Shown one piece after another: positions 39,088-50,304 of a stretch of 64,000 nucleotides of DNA. The position numbers were made by a program, and so were the translations under genes. Every line of letters starts with the position of its first letter. Position 1 is the first letter of the stretch. The DNA lies in contig WBMZ01008989.1 in the NCBI GenBank assembly GCA_013400975.1, positions 1 to 64,000 of the forward strand. The letters are read 5' to 3'. The DNA comes from Atrichornis clamosus (lineage: Eukaryota; Chordata; Aves; Passeriformes; Menuridae). Below the pieces are notes generated by a model. It was not told where the DNA came from. It saw nothing but the letters and a program-made list of their open reading frames with translations, and made no database searches.

Positions 39088-40949
39088 TGTGGAGGTCATT
39101 ATTGCCTAATTATCTCCATACACTTTAATGCCAGTTTTGACAATGTACAGTCTCATACTTTGAGTTATAGGTACTTTATAATTCATTAAATAGCTTATCA
39201 TTAAAACTGCAGATGATCTTGATTATTATTTATTAATGTTTTCCCTTTGATTTTTTTTTTTTTTTTTAAATCTGATGCTCCTGTTTCTGTAGGAAGGAGG
39301 GGACAAAGGTAGATGGGGTATGGCTCCAATGTCAAAAACTGTCACATGGCAGCTCTCCCTATCTGGAGGGGTCTTCCTGGCCTTGAGAGGTTCCAAAGGC
39401 ATCTGCCAGTGGAGCCCAGACCTCAGCTCGGTGCTCACCTTGCTCAGCCCTCAGCAGAAAGGCTTGAGGAGCAGTGGGATGGCCACCTCAGCTGGGGCTC
39501 CCTGTGCCAGCCCTGGAAGCATTGGCAGGATCTGGCCCACAGTTTTGGCAGTTCTTGACTCACTTTTGTCTTCCCCCTGGTCCAGATGCAGGCCTGGGAT
39601 TCGCTTTGGGAGCCCTTTCTCACCTCGGCGAGGTTGTTCACGGGATGAGCTCACTTGGGGTTCATGGGTTGGTCATTTCCCCGGCAGCATTGGGTGGGTG
39701 ATGTTTCAGCACAGTTAGGTGGGGTGGGAAATAAGTGGGACAGGCTTAAGCCAAGCAGAGGGACTTTACTTTGCACTTTTTAATAAGAGTGTGCATCTAT
39801 TCCTCCTGGAAACAGCTTCTCTTCCTGTCACTTGGGTGTCCCTGTGCGCGGCATGACAGAGCTGCAGGTGCAGGGGCTCAGTGCTCTGCCTCTGTGTGCT
39901 GGGAAAGGTGCCATAGGCAGCCCAGCCTGGGCTCCTTGCTGGAATCACGGCCTGTGGAAATGGCCAGAGGAGCACTGACACTGATTCTAGAGGAATTTAC
40001 TGTCTTCTTTGTCCCAAATGGCCCAATTGTGCAACCTTGTCTGGTTCTCCTTTATTTTCCACTTGGTGTCACCAGGCTTTACGAGTGAAATATCTGGATA
40101 ACAGAAAGCTAAACCTTTGTATCTGTGGTTTCTCTGAGGTTTTGCTGTGCAGGAGCCCTGATCAGCACCAAGGGGGGCTCTGACCCTGCTTGGGGGAGCC
40201 CTTCTGGACTGGCTCAGGGGCCCACGATGCTGCCCTGTGCTCAGTGGGATTGCAGTGGTGAGAGGCCTCTGTTAGCCAGAAAACCCATTAGGGTGTTTGC
40301 TCCCTGTACTCAGTCATTATTTGTGTTTTAATTGCTCTTGCCTGACAGCATCAAGTTGTTTCAACAAGAACAACAACAATAATAAAAATAATAATGCAGT
40401 TTTGGAGCTGTTTTCTCCATTACCTGCATCTCTGTTGGTTTTGTGTTTGCTGCAGGAAAAGTTGTGTGTGGATGTGAAAATACTGGCCCCATTGAGCTGT
40501 GCCATCGCCTTCCGAGGAGGCCAAATTTCACCCACTGTATTTGCTTTTCTACCTCTGAGCCGTGTTTGTTTACAAAACCTTCTTCTGAACTGCTATAAAC
40601 CGCCCAACTGAGCTGCCTCCCCGTCCCAGTTTGCTCTGGCCTTCTCCAGAAACCAGTCCGTTTTGATTAAAATCATAATGTCATTTGAAAGCAGGGAAAC
40701 AAACCAACCCAAAGCCTTGTGCAAAGTTTGAAAGTAGTAAGTTGCTGCTGAGAGGAAAAAAAAAACCCACCCCAACCAAACCCCTTAAAATTCAGACTCA
40801 ATGAGTCTCCTGTTACCGCTGTCAGGGAAGTCCAAGAGCTTGAGGCTGATGAAGAGTTACATACAAAAAAAAAAAAAAAGAAAAGAGGGCAAAAGGGAGC
40901 AGTGTTATTTATTTATTTATTTAAGAGCCTAAAAGATTTATGGTAAAGC
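39088..40949 (+). other. EBF1: Intron 6, third part
   Basis: Ordinary intronic sequence with a T-run at about 39251-39267, an (AAT)-rich patch at about 40365-40395, A-runs at about 40757-40766 and 40866-40879, and TTTA repeats at about 40906-40922 just before the CpG block. Open frames at 39313-39718 are unconvincing. Confidence 0.7.
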
Positions 40950-41255
40950 TAATTTTGGAGCGCGCTCGGCTCTGCATCCCGGCTGTGCGAGAGCGGCGGT
41001 GCGCGGGCAGCGGGGAGGGTCTGGGGCCGGCTCCCCCTGGCCGCTCTCAGAGGTGCCATTGTCGGGGCCGTGAATCGGGGCTCACATCGGGGGCTCCGCG
41101 CTGCAAATCTGCCCGCGGGACCGGACCCGTGGCGGGGACCCCCGGGCAGACCCGCGGCGGCTCCGCGGGAGCGCTCGGGCCGGGCCGGGGGCGCGGCCGG
41201 CGCGTGGTCCCTGCCCGCGGGGCGGTGCGGTGCGGGGTGCCCCCCTCCTGCCCCC
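40950..41255. promoter_or_regulatory. Intragenic CpG-rich block
   Basis: About 300 bp with an abrupt rise in GC and CpG (for example around 40960-41000 and 41110-41230), flanked by AT-rich intron upstream and a pyrimidine tract downstream. Such orphan CpG islands inside developmental genes are often internal promoters or enhancers. No clear first exon or TATA box is seen, so the role is inferred. Confidence 0.5.
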
Positions 41256-41750
41256 GCTCCTTTCTTTCTCGCTCCTTTTTCTGTCTCCTTCTCTTCCCCC
41301 CTCCCCGCCCCCCGCCTTCCTTATTGTCCCTCTCTTTTTTTTTCTCTCTCTTTTCTCGTTGCTTTTTCACTTAAATTTCTTTTCCTCTTCTGTTTTCTCT
41401 CTTGTATCTTCTTGTTTCTTGTCTCTTCCCCATTTTTTATTCTCTCTTCTGCTTTCTCTCTGCTCTCTTCTTTTCTCTCTCCTCTTCTCATTCTCTTACC
41501 TTTTTTTCTCTTCTCTCTCTCCTTTTCCTGTCCTCTTTCCCCTTTCCCTTTTTCTTTTTCCTTTCCCTTCTCCAATTTCTTTCCCCTTTTCCCTATTCTC
41601 TTTCTCCTTCCCTTCTCCTTCTCCTTTTCTTTCTTCTCCTTGCCTTTTCCTTTAATTTTCCTTCACTTTTCCCTTTCACTTTTTTCTTTTTTTTTCCTTT
41701 CACTTTCTTCTCTCTTTCACTTTTCTCTCTCTTCTTTCTCCCTCTGTAAT
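41256..41750 (+). repeat. About 490-bp polypyrimidine (C/T) tract
   Basis: From about 41256 to 41750 the + strand is almost only C and T, with scattered single A or G bases. It is a diverged mixture of CTTT, TCTC and CCTT units rather than a clean microsatellite. It produces false open frames on both strands (for example 41070-41909). Long polypurine/polypyrimidine DNA can form triplex structures and is prone to replication slippage. As transcribed RNA it would be a large pyrimidine-rich platform for PTB-like proteins. Confidence 0.9.
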
Positions 41751-42599
41751 TGCTCCCTTGCTAAAAGCCAAAGGCAGAATTACAAATGCTGCCTTGGCAT
41801 TGTGGTTTGCAGGATTCTTCAGGGATGTTTTCTTCTGCACAGTATGTTCTGTATCTTCCTTTTGGATCGTCATCTCTGTGAAAGAGAAAATATTCCTCCT
41901 CTGTTCTGAGCAGAGAAGCACGGTAGAATTATGAAGTGTAAGGAACGTTCTTCCCTTTCTCAACATCCATATAATTACTGTCAAGCCAAACCAAAAAGCC
42001 TCAGGCTTAGAGATCACTAGAGTAAAGTTACATTTCACAAGACAAAAACTGAACTCAGTGCTCAAAACAAAAAAATTGGTGACCAGTTCTGTGTCAAAGA
42101 CTAAAAGCAGGCAGGATATTTTGCTAGGAAAAAGCAGAGGCATCCACGTTTGTTACTATATGGAATATAAATTAGTTTTATTTATATTTATTTGTTCCCT
42201 CCTGCCTTGCAAGAAGCAAACTGAGCTATTAAAAGTCTTGATATGTTTGTTTTTCAAAAAGAATTAATAGCATGAACGAAGAAAACATTGGAGGGGGGAA
42301 TAGATATGCTGTACAGTGACGACGTAGCCTTTTTTAAAGTTCTAATTCCAGGGTGGGAGCACGGGAGCTGTGTTGGATGGGAAATGTATTCATGCAATGA
42401 AAGGCTGCATTTGAATGCAGCTTTTTTGTTTACATTTTCAGCAAAACCAAGATGACACAGCTGGGCATGTTCAAAGTGAAATAAAAATAGGAGTGAATAA
42501 ATAAATAGTAGTAAAGAATAGTAGTAAATAAAAATGAGACCGAGCGAGCGCCGTGCTGAGCCTTGCGGAAGGCGCCCTCCGAGTGCCCCAGTGGTGTCG
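41751..42599 (+). other. EBF1: Intron 6, fourth part
   Basis: AT-rich intronic sequence, with TAAATAAATA-type low complexity at about 42495-42535. No exon or RNA gene is seen. Confidence 0.65.
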
Positions 42600-42660
42600 G
42601 CCTGGGAGTGTGCAGCCAGCCTGGGAAGGTGCAGCCAGCCTGGGAAGGTGCAGCCAGCTG
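42600..42660 (+). repeat. 19-bp tandem repeat
   Basis: TGCAGCCAGCCTGGGAAGG occurs perfectly at 42611-42629 and 42630-42648. A 3' partial copy follows and a 5' partial copy precedes, about three units in total. It is a minisatellite-like tract with no evident function. Confidence 0.85.
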
Positions 42661-42940
42661 ATGCCCAGGGAAGGAGGTTGGGAGGTGCAGGGAAGCCATG
42701 GGAAGAGGCTGGTGGGGCAGGAGCAGTGCTGGGCTCCTCCGGTACAGGTTCTCCCTCCCATGGCTTTGACCTGCCCAGGTAGCCTTGTGCCGTGAGCTGA
42801 GTGTTGTCTTGCATGTTTTGGGGTGTAATGTTTACTTTTGGCTGCTGGTCCCAATGCAATATAGGAGCCTCCCGCCTGCAGGCTTAGGGAGAGGAGGGGG
42901 CGGGAGAACCAGGGAGGCTGCTGGGGGGCTGGGAGCTGTA

Positions 42941-43200
42941 AGAGAAGAGGCTGGGAGACCTGGAAGTGGCAGGCAGACAGAGATAGATAGCAATTAGGAT
43001 CTAGAAGCAGACTGGGAGATAAGGAGTCACTGAAGATTTACTGTATGTATATGGACAGAAAGAAAGAGCGAGTACATTGGGAGCAGGGAGGGAGGTGTGT
43101 ACGCACAGTAAATCTCTGGTGATGCCATATCTCTGGCAGCTCCTGCATCCTAATTGCTATCTCCTTGGCTGCTGCTTTCTGGCCTCCAGCCACTTTCTCT
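42941..43200. repeat. Long imperfect fold-back (arms about 105 bp, loop about 50 bp)
   Basis: The left arm 42941-43048 and right arm 43098-43200 are diverged reverse complements, aligning along their whole length with a few small gaps. Perfect blocks are the 16-mer AGATAGCAATTAGGAT (42985-43000) against 43147-43162, and the 11-mer AGATTTACTGT (43034-43044) against 43105-43115. The loop 43049-43097 is purine-rich. It could be a MITE-type transposon, an inverted duplication of a unique segment, or a hairpin RNA precursor. I do not recognise the family. Confidence 0.75.
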
Positions 43201-44463
43201 CCATTTCCCTCCCTTACCTCCAGCCACCTTTGTGAGGCAGCGTTCAGCCCTCCCTACAGCTGGGAAGGGGGCTGCTCTCCTGGCATGGCTGGAGAGGTTT
43301 TCCTGTGCCTGCTGGGATTTGTGCTCTGCTTTCCAGGGCCTCCAGTGAACCCCGGGAAGCAGAGAGGAGCTGTAAATGCCATGGATTTGCTCTTTATTCT
43401 AGGACTCTGGTGCACAGCTTGGCTGCCCTTGGGTGTTTTCCCTACCAGCAGTAGGAACCCTTTGTGCCAGCTGACCAGGAATCAGGGAATTACATCTGCA
43501 ATGGGGGAATTCAAGAGGTCTTCCTGAATGTCACCCTGGGGATCAAAGGCAACCCCAAGCTCCAGCTTGTGCTCACCAGGATCTCTGCAGTCTCAAAAGA
43601 GTTTGGGCACTGCCACCACTCTTACATTTATTTTAGGATCATGTTCTTCACCCAGGAACAACCTGGAAATATCTGACTCTTTGGGAAGATCTTTCCTCAC
43701 CTTGTCAACATTCATACACATGTAGTTTCCCTTGTGATTTTTCTTGGGTCAAATTCTATTTGCTTTAGGAACATGAGTAGCCCCAAGGACCTTCTCACAA
43801 GTAGGATTTACCTCCTGAGGTCAGAAAGATGGTGGGATCTGCAGTATTGCACTGAACCTTTTATCCCTTTACCTTTTCAGGGCTTTTTTTTTCCTGCCAG
43901 ACAGGAATAAATGCCTCTTTGAAGTGGAGTATCATATTCTGTCATGCATCTTAGAGATCATCTCCTGATTTGTTCAAACTCATACCAGTAATGCTTAATT
44001 AGAATAGTTTTATAACAAGTAAATATTTTCTTAAATGCATAATTGATTGTGTAGGGAAGGAAGAACTGCAGGAATGGAAATCATACATCATTTCATTATT
44101 AATGGCAATGTCTAAATAAAATGCAGACCTTGTCATATTTAATGGATGGCTGAGTCCATTCTGCTTTAAAACGCAAACTGCTTTTTTTTTTTTTAAAGGT
44201 GCCTGCATAATTTCAGCCAGTTTAGGTGGAATTTAAGATTTTCATAACTGTGTTTGAGGGCTTTTAAGTTTGTATGACTTAAACTATGTTGTCTCAGAGC
44301 AAAGCAATAAGGAAATGGTATTGGCATAGGTTTGAAAGTTAATGTTCTCTTAAATATTTTTTTCTCTGAATAAATTAATTTAGGGATTTTCGTACAAACT
44401 GCATAACACCTAATGAAGGTTTTACATTTTTATTGTATATAAAAGTGAAGCTGGTGGAGCTCT

Positions 44464-44486
44464 GCAGATTTACACCCGCTGCAGCT
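44464..44486 (+). repeat. Fragment of the TTTACACC-type palindromic repeat
   Basis: CAGATTTACACCCGCTGCAG matches the conserved half of the palindromic family seen at 34958-34990 and 50237-50304 with a few changes. The opposite arm is not recognisable. Confidence 0.35.
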
Positions 44487-46426
44487 GTGGTGCACAGTGT
44501 TACCAAAAGGCAAATTCTGATTTTTGTCCTTTTATGAGCTGTGAGAGCTGAGGAGTGCTGTGAGTGTTGACGAGTGATGCTGAGCTCTGAACAGCACAAG
44601 TCAGCCTGCCCTGGCTATGAAGAGCCTGGGACCAGACAAAAGATGCAAGGGAGTTGTGGTGTCTGAGCACTTCATGGACTGAAGAGAGAGAGAGGCGAGC
44701 AGGGGATGACTTATAAAATGAACACCAGATCTGCTGCCTGCTCAGCCCCTCAGCTTCTGGCTTCAGTGGGAGTGTTCCCATGACAGGTACAGGTGCCAAA
44801 CCTGGCACAGGCCAGTTTTCTTCTGACAGAATCGCTGGGGGTGTATCGTGGCACAGCCAGGACAGGGATGGATCCGTGCCTGAGTAGATCCAGTGGTGCA
44901 AACTGTCCCTGCTGGGGCCCACGGCCTGTGGTTCAGGTGACACCCAGCACCCAGTCTGGGGGTCCTGATGGCCACGCTGGGATGGCTGGAAGGGGAGAGC
45001 AAGGTGACTGCAGGCAAAATGCAATGGTGAGAGGGAGAATGACTGAACTTGAAGCATCTTGGCAGCCCTGGGCACACGCTACAGCTGGTGCTTGCAAAAG
45101 GATGTCAGGGATTTTGTTCCCCGGTGTTTGGCAGGGCTATTGTGTCTTCCTTGCCCAGCACAGACCACAGAGGCCTTTAGATCTGAGCTGTGGAGAACTC
45201 CTGCTCTTCTCATCTCTAAATCTTTAAAATATTGCATATAGTTCATTTGTTTTAAAGCTTTAAACTCAAGCCTTTGATGTTGCTTTTAGGAAGTTAAATA
45301 ATAAAGCACAGTGTTCTCCAAACGAGGGTTTTTGTCAGAAAACCTTGCTTTACAATGAAAAGAAGGAAAACATAAATAAATGATACTCAAATATTTATAA
45401 AGGCATTCAGCAGATCAAAATGTTTCATTCTGCCTTTATATTGTTACTTCGTGTCTCCCCATCTGAGACTATTTTTTGTTTAAACCATGCAGTGCAGAAT
45501 GTATTTTGCTTCTTATATCATTAATTTGCAGTATTTTACTAAGTCCTTTCTCACAGGGACATCAACAGGGCTTTCAAGGGATGTGTATGCAAATATAGGA
45601 GGGTTATTGCTGTGACTGCCAGTTCTGTGCCTCCCTGCCATGGATGAGCTCCAAGCAGGAGAAACGAGGCTTTTCCAATCATAATATTAATTATTGACAG
45701 GCTGGTTGAACCCTGTCTTTTTGTATTTCTATTTGAGCAGTGCACATGTGAGAGAAGCCTCTGCCCCTAACATGTATTAGGTGCCACTGCCTCCTCCTGC
45801 CTGGGGAACCTGGGATTCCCTGCTCCTGTCACTGGCAAATCCCTGTCTCCAGCTCCTTTTAACCCAACAGCAGGAATGCAGCTTGAGCCCACTGCTGTGG
45901 GTAGGGGGATTGGTGGCTTCCTGTCTGCTTTTCCCCACCACATCCCTCTGGATTGATGGTGCCCTGTAGTAGGGAAAACTGCTCTAAGGAAGGGGGAATC
46001 TCTAGAGACAGAGATTCCAGGAGCTCTTTAGAAGTCATGTTTGGTTTTTTTTTTTTTCCAAATAAATAGTTGGCATCACTTCTGCCAGCATCTGAGCTCC
46101 TTCAGGTCCTTGTCTCTCCACGTTGCCCATGAACTGTGTTGCCATCAGTAAGGTCTGGTCATGGTGTCATTGTCCCGAGGAGAATCCTTTCATTATGGCA
46201 GGAGGATCTCAGCCAGGTCCTTGAAACTCCGTTACGTTTTCAATATGTGCTGCTGAACAGGAGAGGGAGAGGTTTTGGCACCCTGAGCCTTCACTGGGCT
46301 TTCTATGTGCAAAATGTCCTGTGGAAAAACACAACTAAGTAATAAACCCAATGAATTTTAACAGAAAATCGAGAGTCATTGTTCACGTTTCCAATTTGCC
46401 TGGCTGGGAGCTGCGTCCTGTGGTTG

Positions 46427-46436
46427 TCCCTGGGGA
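46427..46436. promoter_or_regulatory. EBF-type palindromic site (TCCCTGGGGA)
   Basis: Exact match to TCCC-N2-GGGA, within the 12-bp near-palindrome GTCCCTGGGGAC. This is a candidate autoregulatory site, but two such matches in 64 kb are not significant by themselves. Confidence 0.25.
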
Positions 46437-48950
46437 CCTGGAAGAGGTTTTCAGATGTGGTTCTGAATCCATAGCATTCATTGCTTTCTGTGGCACATCT
46501 GACCTCTCTCTTTTTTTTTTCTTTAAATATAAATAAGGTTTATTTATTTGTTTAAGTATTAGCCAAGTTCTCTATTGTAGGTTAGTAAAAAACCCCCACA
46601 ATCAGTACTTGCTATTGAGCAACATTAATTCCACTAAGACCTAAGCCTGAGTGAGTTGTAGCTTTTGTCCCTGGAAACTCAAGGATTGCTGGGATTCTCA
46701 CTGGACAATGAGATTATCTATTTTTCTGTGGCTTTGAATTTAACATATTAATTTTCTGCTGCTTGTTGTTTAATCACCCACAGTTCAAACACAAACATAG
46801 AAGAAAACCTGTTGTTAAATGGATTAGAGAACTCTTGACAAACTATAAAACCTGTTAAAGTTGTGTTACATTTGACTTTGGTATTTTGATTGTCACTGTG
46901 GATGATGTGAAAAGAGAAAATGTAAATTGACCCAACACATTGGCAGCTGGAGAAACTGTTCTGAACCTTCCTCCTCATCATTGGCAGAGAATGTTGTCCC
47001 GAACTTCTGGAGGAGCAGCAACGTTCTTGGATTTCTGGGGTACCTAGCTTTGAGTTTTGTTGGGCTGTGATCCAAGGGTTCTGCAGAGTGTCCTCAGCAG
47101 TGCTTGTGATCAGGGATGTGGTCGGAAGGACCTTGACAGGAAGGTGTTCCCAGCAGCAATCTTGTTGTAACGATGCAAATAAACCTTTTTTGCTGACTGA
47201 GAATCCCAGAATTCTGATGGGGCTGTGAGACTGTGGAGCCTTCAGTGCTTCCCATGTGCTTATCTTATGGTGAGACTCTGTCCTGCTTTCTACTCTGGAC
47301 TTTTCACGGAAAGGGTTGTCTGAGAACTTTCCTTTTGCAAAAATATACGTACGACTGATGCCTTGAGCTGTTGTGCGGCTGTTGTGGTACTTGCAGTGAC
47401 CCTGGGCAGAGAGGTTGGGCAGGGAGGGGAAAGCTTGGCTGGACCCAGCTCTGTGTTCCTGGCCAGCAGCCTCCAGGGTAGGGGCTACTCAAGGGATGAT
47501 GGGGAGGGTAAGAAGGAGAAAAAGGGGTGTGATGGCAAAGCAGCTTGTCCTGCTCACTCCAAAGAGGGTGATGCTGTGCTGGCCCCATGGGAATGCCCAA
47601 CCAAGTGCTCTCCGGACGACCATGCCCCTGGCGTTGTGGCTCTGCCTGTGGAGGTGAGGACAGGACGTTCCTGTTTTCTGAGGAATTCACTGGTTTCATA
47701 ATTACTTCATCCCAGGTCTCAAGCTGCTACTTTTAGCAGCTGGTCCTGTGAGGGCACCTGCCCTGCCTGGCACCCCAGGGGCTGCCCTGTGGGTCTGCAC
47801 ATGAGGAGGATCTCAGTGTGTCCATCTGTCCACCCATGCAGTGCTGTGGGGCTGTGCAATGGGAGGGTTTAACCTCTTGGCTTTGCATTCGTGTGACTCG
47901 TAAAGCCCCAGAGCCCCTGGCTTGCAGCAATTCCACGTGAGCACAGCAGGGACTTGCCTGGTGCTTTCACATGGAGCTGGTGGGTGGGCAAGCATCCATC
48001 TTCCCTGGGAGCATCAATCCATCCTGGGAGCCTCCGTGCACCTCCCGAGTGTCCCGGGGCAGCGTTGTGTCTGTGTGTCCTCTCACATTACAGGGCCCTC
48101 TCTGTGGCTTCCTTGGCCTATTACAATACAAATAAATAATCATAACAAAAGCCCATGTGCCTCCTTGGGAAAATAACAGTTTTCACATGCAGATACTCAG
48201 GAAGTTAAAATTGGCAGCTCTGACTAGTCCTGCTGATTTGTCCACACATTTATTCTGATATGATGCTTAAATGGAATCAGCTTTCGGCTCTGGCACTCGC
48301 AAAACGCAGCTTTCCTACCCCCAGTCTCAGCACAAGAGGAGCAGAGATGGGAAATAAGGTCTGTTTCTAAATGAGTGGGAGAAAAATCAGGTATGTGACT
48401 CCTCTAATTCAGACAAGGCTGTCTCTCATTGTTTGGCAGTTCGACTATAGCTTCAGTACATGGGAAAAATTTCTCTTCCAATTACACAGCAGTTTTGTGG
48501 TGGCTGAGTGCTATAAATGGGACTGCTTTGCAGCCAAAGATATCTCATTCATAAATCCCACTGTTCCACTCTATAATTTTTCTCTTTTGGATAGATCAGT
48601 ATTCTGTGGTCATATCAACCACAATCATGCAAGCAAAAATGAGTAGTTAAATATTGTGACAGTCCTATAAGTCTTCTTAAGGCGCTGTGCATAACACAGT
48701 TATTCAAAAGTGTCACTTGGTGCATGGAAGGGAATTGACCCTTTACTAATATTTCCAGTAAAAGCTCTTGATTAAAAAAAAAAAAACCTCCTGAAGAGAA
48801 TCTGGGCTGGTTGGACAATTTATAAATTTTACTCTAAGTGCCAATATTTTGACACCCATGTATACAGACAGAGCTGTACAGAGATACACACAGATCCATT
48901 CGGGCTATAAAAATGCAGATGTGGTATAAACTCACTCCCATGTTATCCTT

Positions 48951-49966
48951 TGTATTGGATTTGTGTGGCGAGATGGGTTTGGTGGCAGGGGGGGTTACGG
49001 GAGTGACTTCTGTGAGAAGCTGCCAGAAGCTTCCCCCGTGCCTGACAGAGCCAAGGCCAGAGGCTCCGAGGTGGACCCACCACTGGCCAAGGCTGAGCCC
49101 GGCAGAGATGGTGGTGGCACCTCTGGGATAAGAGAAGAAGGTGAAAACGCCCTGTGCGTATGCAGCTGGGAGAGAGGAGTGAGAATATGTGAGAGCAACA
49201 GCCCTGCAGATGCCCAAGGTGGTGGAGAAGAAGGGGGAAGGAAGGTGCTCCAGGCACCAGAACAGGGATTTCCCTGCAGCCCATGGGGGTCCATGGTGGA
49301 GCCAGGGGGATGCCCAAGGAGGCTGTGATTCCACGGGAAGCCCACACTGGAGCAGGCTCCTGGCAGGACCTGTGGGCCCATGGAGAGAGGAGCCCACGCT
49401 GGAGCAGGCTCCCGGCAGGACCTGTGACCCTGCAGGGGACGCAGACTGGAGCAGCCTGAAGGACTGCACCACATGGAAAGGGATCCACACTGGAGCAGTT
49501 TGCAGAGAACTCCATGGGAACAGCCCACAGAAAGGACTCACACCAAGGATGTCCATGTTTCCCGTGGGAGGGACCCCACGCTGGAGCAGGGGAGGAGTGT
49601 GAGGGGTCCTCCCACGAGGAGGAAGGAGCAGCAGAGAGAAGAGACTGCAGCCCCCATCCCCTGTTCCCCTGTGTCGCTGGGCGGTAGAGAAAATTGGGAG
49701 TGAATCTGATCCCAGGAAGAAATGAGGAAGGTGTTTTAAGGTGTTTCAAGATTTGGTTTTATTTCTAATTACCCTGCTCTATTTTGATTGGCAATAATTA
49801 AGCTGACTTCCCCAAGTTGAGTCTGTTTTGCCTGTGACAGTAATTGCTGAGTGATCTTCCCCTGTCCTTATCTTGACCTATGAGCCTTTCATTATATTTT
49901 CTCCCCAAATACAGCTGAGGAGGGGAGTGATAGAGCAGCTTTGGTGGGCAGGCTCAACCCACCGTA
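48951..49966 (+). mobile_element. Solo LTR of an endogenous retrovirus-like element (avian, ERVL-like target duplication)
   Basis: A 1,016-bp element beginning TGTATTGG and ending in a worn CCACCGTA (expected terminal CA changed to TA). It is flanked by the 5-bp duplication TCCTT at 48946-48950 and 49967-49971. A 5-bp duplication is typical of class III (ERVL) elements. The sequence pattern is one I recognise as a widespread LTR of bird genomes, though I cannot assign the exact family. Internal imperfect repeats carry the core CTGGAGCAG. No gag, pol or env sequence lies beside it, so it is a solo LTR left by recombination. It has the same orientation as EBF1. Antisense frames of 240 and 268 codons inside it are not genes. 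Confidence 0.85.
49341..49589 (+). repeat. Degenerate internal repeats inside the LTR
   Basis: Five copies of a CCACGCTGGAGCAG-like core start at about 49341, 49393, 49441, 49484 and 49575. Most are about 45-50 bp apart, and the last is about 90 bp apart as if one unit had decayed. They explain the long ORFs seen in this interval. Confidence 0.75.
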
Positions 49967-50236
49967 TCCTTATATGTTCACTTACTTTATACAGATTATG
50001 TTTATGAATTTAACATGACTCTCCCTCTCCGTTTGCTGTCCCTGGGAACACCTCTAGCCAGAAAGCTAAAAAAATGAAATACACATCTAAGGAAATGTTC
50101 CCATAAAAGAAATAACTCCCCGATACCAGTGCTCTGTGCTCCCACACCCATTAGCATTCAGAGCAGCAGCTACTTCACACAGAGCCTGTAGGAGAGACCC
50201 AGGACTTCCAGCACTCCCACAGCCCCTGTGTCACCT

Positions 50237-50304
50237 GCTCAGCTGGTGTAAATTGGGCAGTTCAGGGGGAATTGTGGAGCTGAGCTGATTTACACGAGCT
50301 GAGG
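50237..50304. repeat. Palindromic repeat relic with both arms kept
   Basis: The left arm 50237-50256 (GCTCAGCTGGTGTAAATTGG) and right arm 50285-50304 (CTGATTTACACGAGCTGAGG) are reverse complements at 16 of 20 positions. The spacer is about 28 bp. This is the best-preserved copy in the window of the family also seen at 34958-34990, and probably at 44464-44486 and 53294-53340. Confidence 0.6.

Larger units (their letters stand above)
43201..48945 (+). other. EBF1: Intron 6, fifth part
   Basis: Alternating AT-rich and moderately GC-rich intronic DNA. Contains a possible ancient repeat at 44464-44486, an EBF-type site at 46427-46436, T-runs at about 44181-44193, 46047-46058 and 46509-46520, and an A-run at about 48774-48785. 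Open frames such as 44500-45075 (minus) and 47304-47699 (minus) lack protein-like character and are not called. Confidence 0.7.

Noticed and set aside
41070..41909. 279-codon frame rich in Phe, Leu and Ser
   Set aside because: Direct translation of the polypyrimidine tract (TTC, CTT, TCC codons). There is no start context, no domain, and a parallel frame is equally open.
48943..49749. 268- and 240-codon minus-strand frames
   Set aside because: They are antisense to the solo LTR and arise from its internal repeats. They are not viral genes or host genes.
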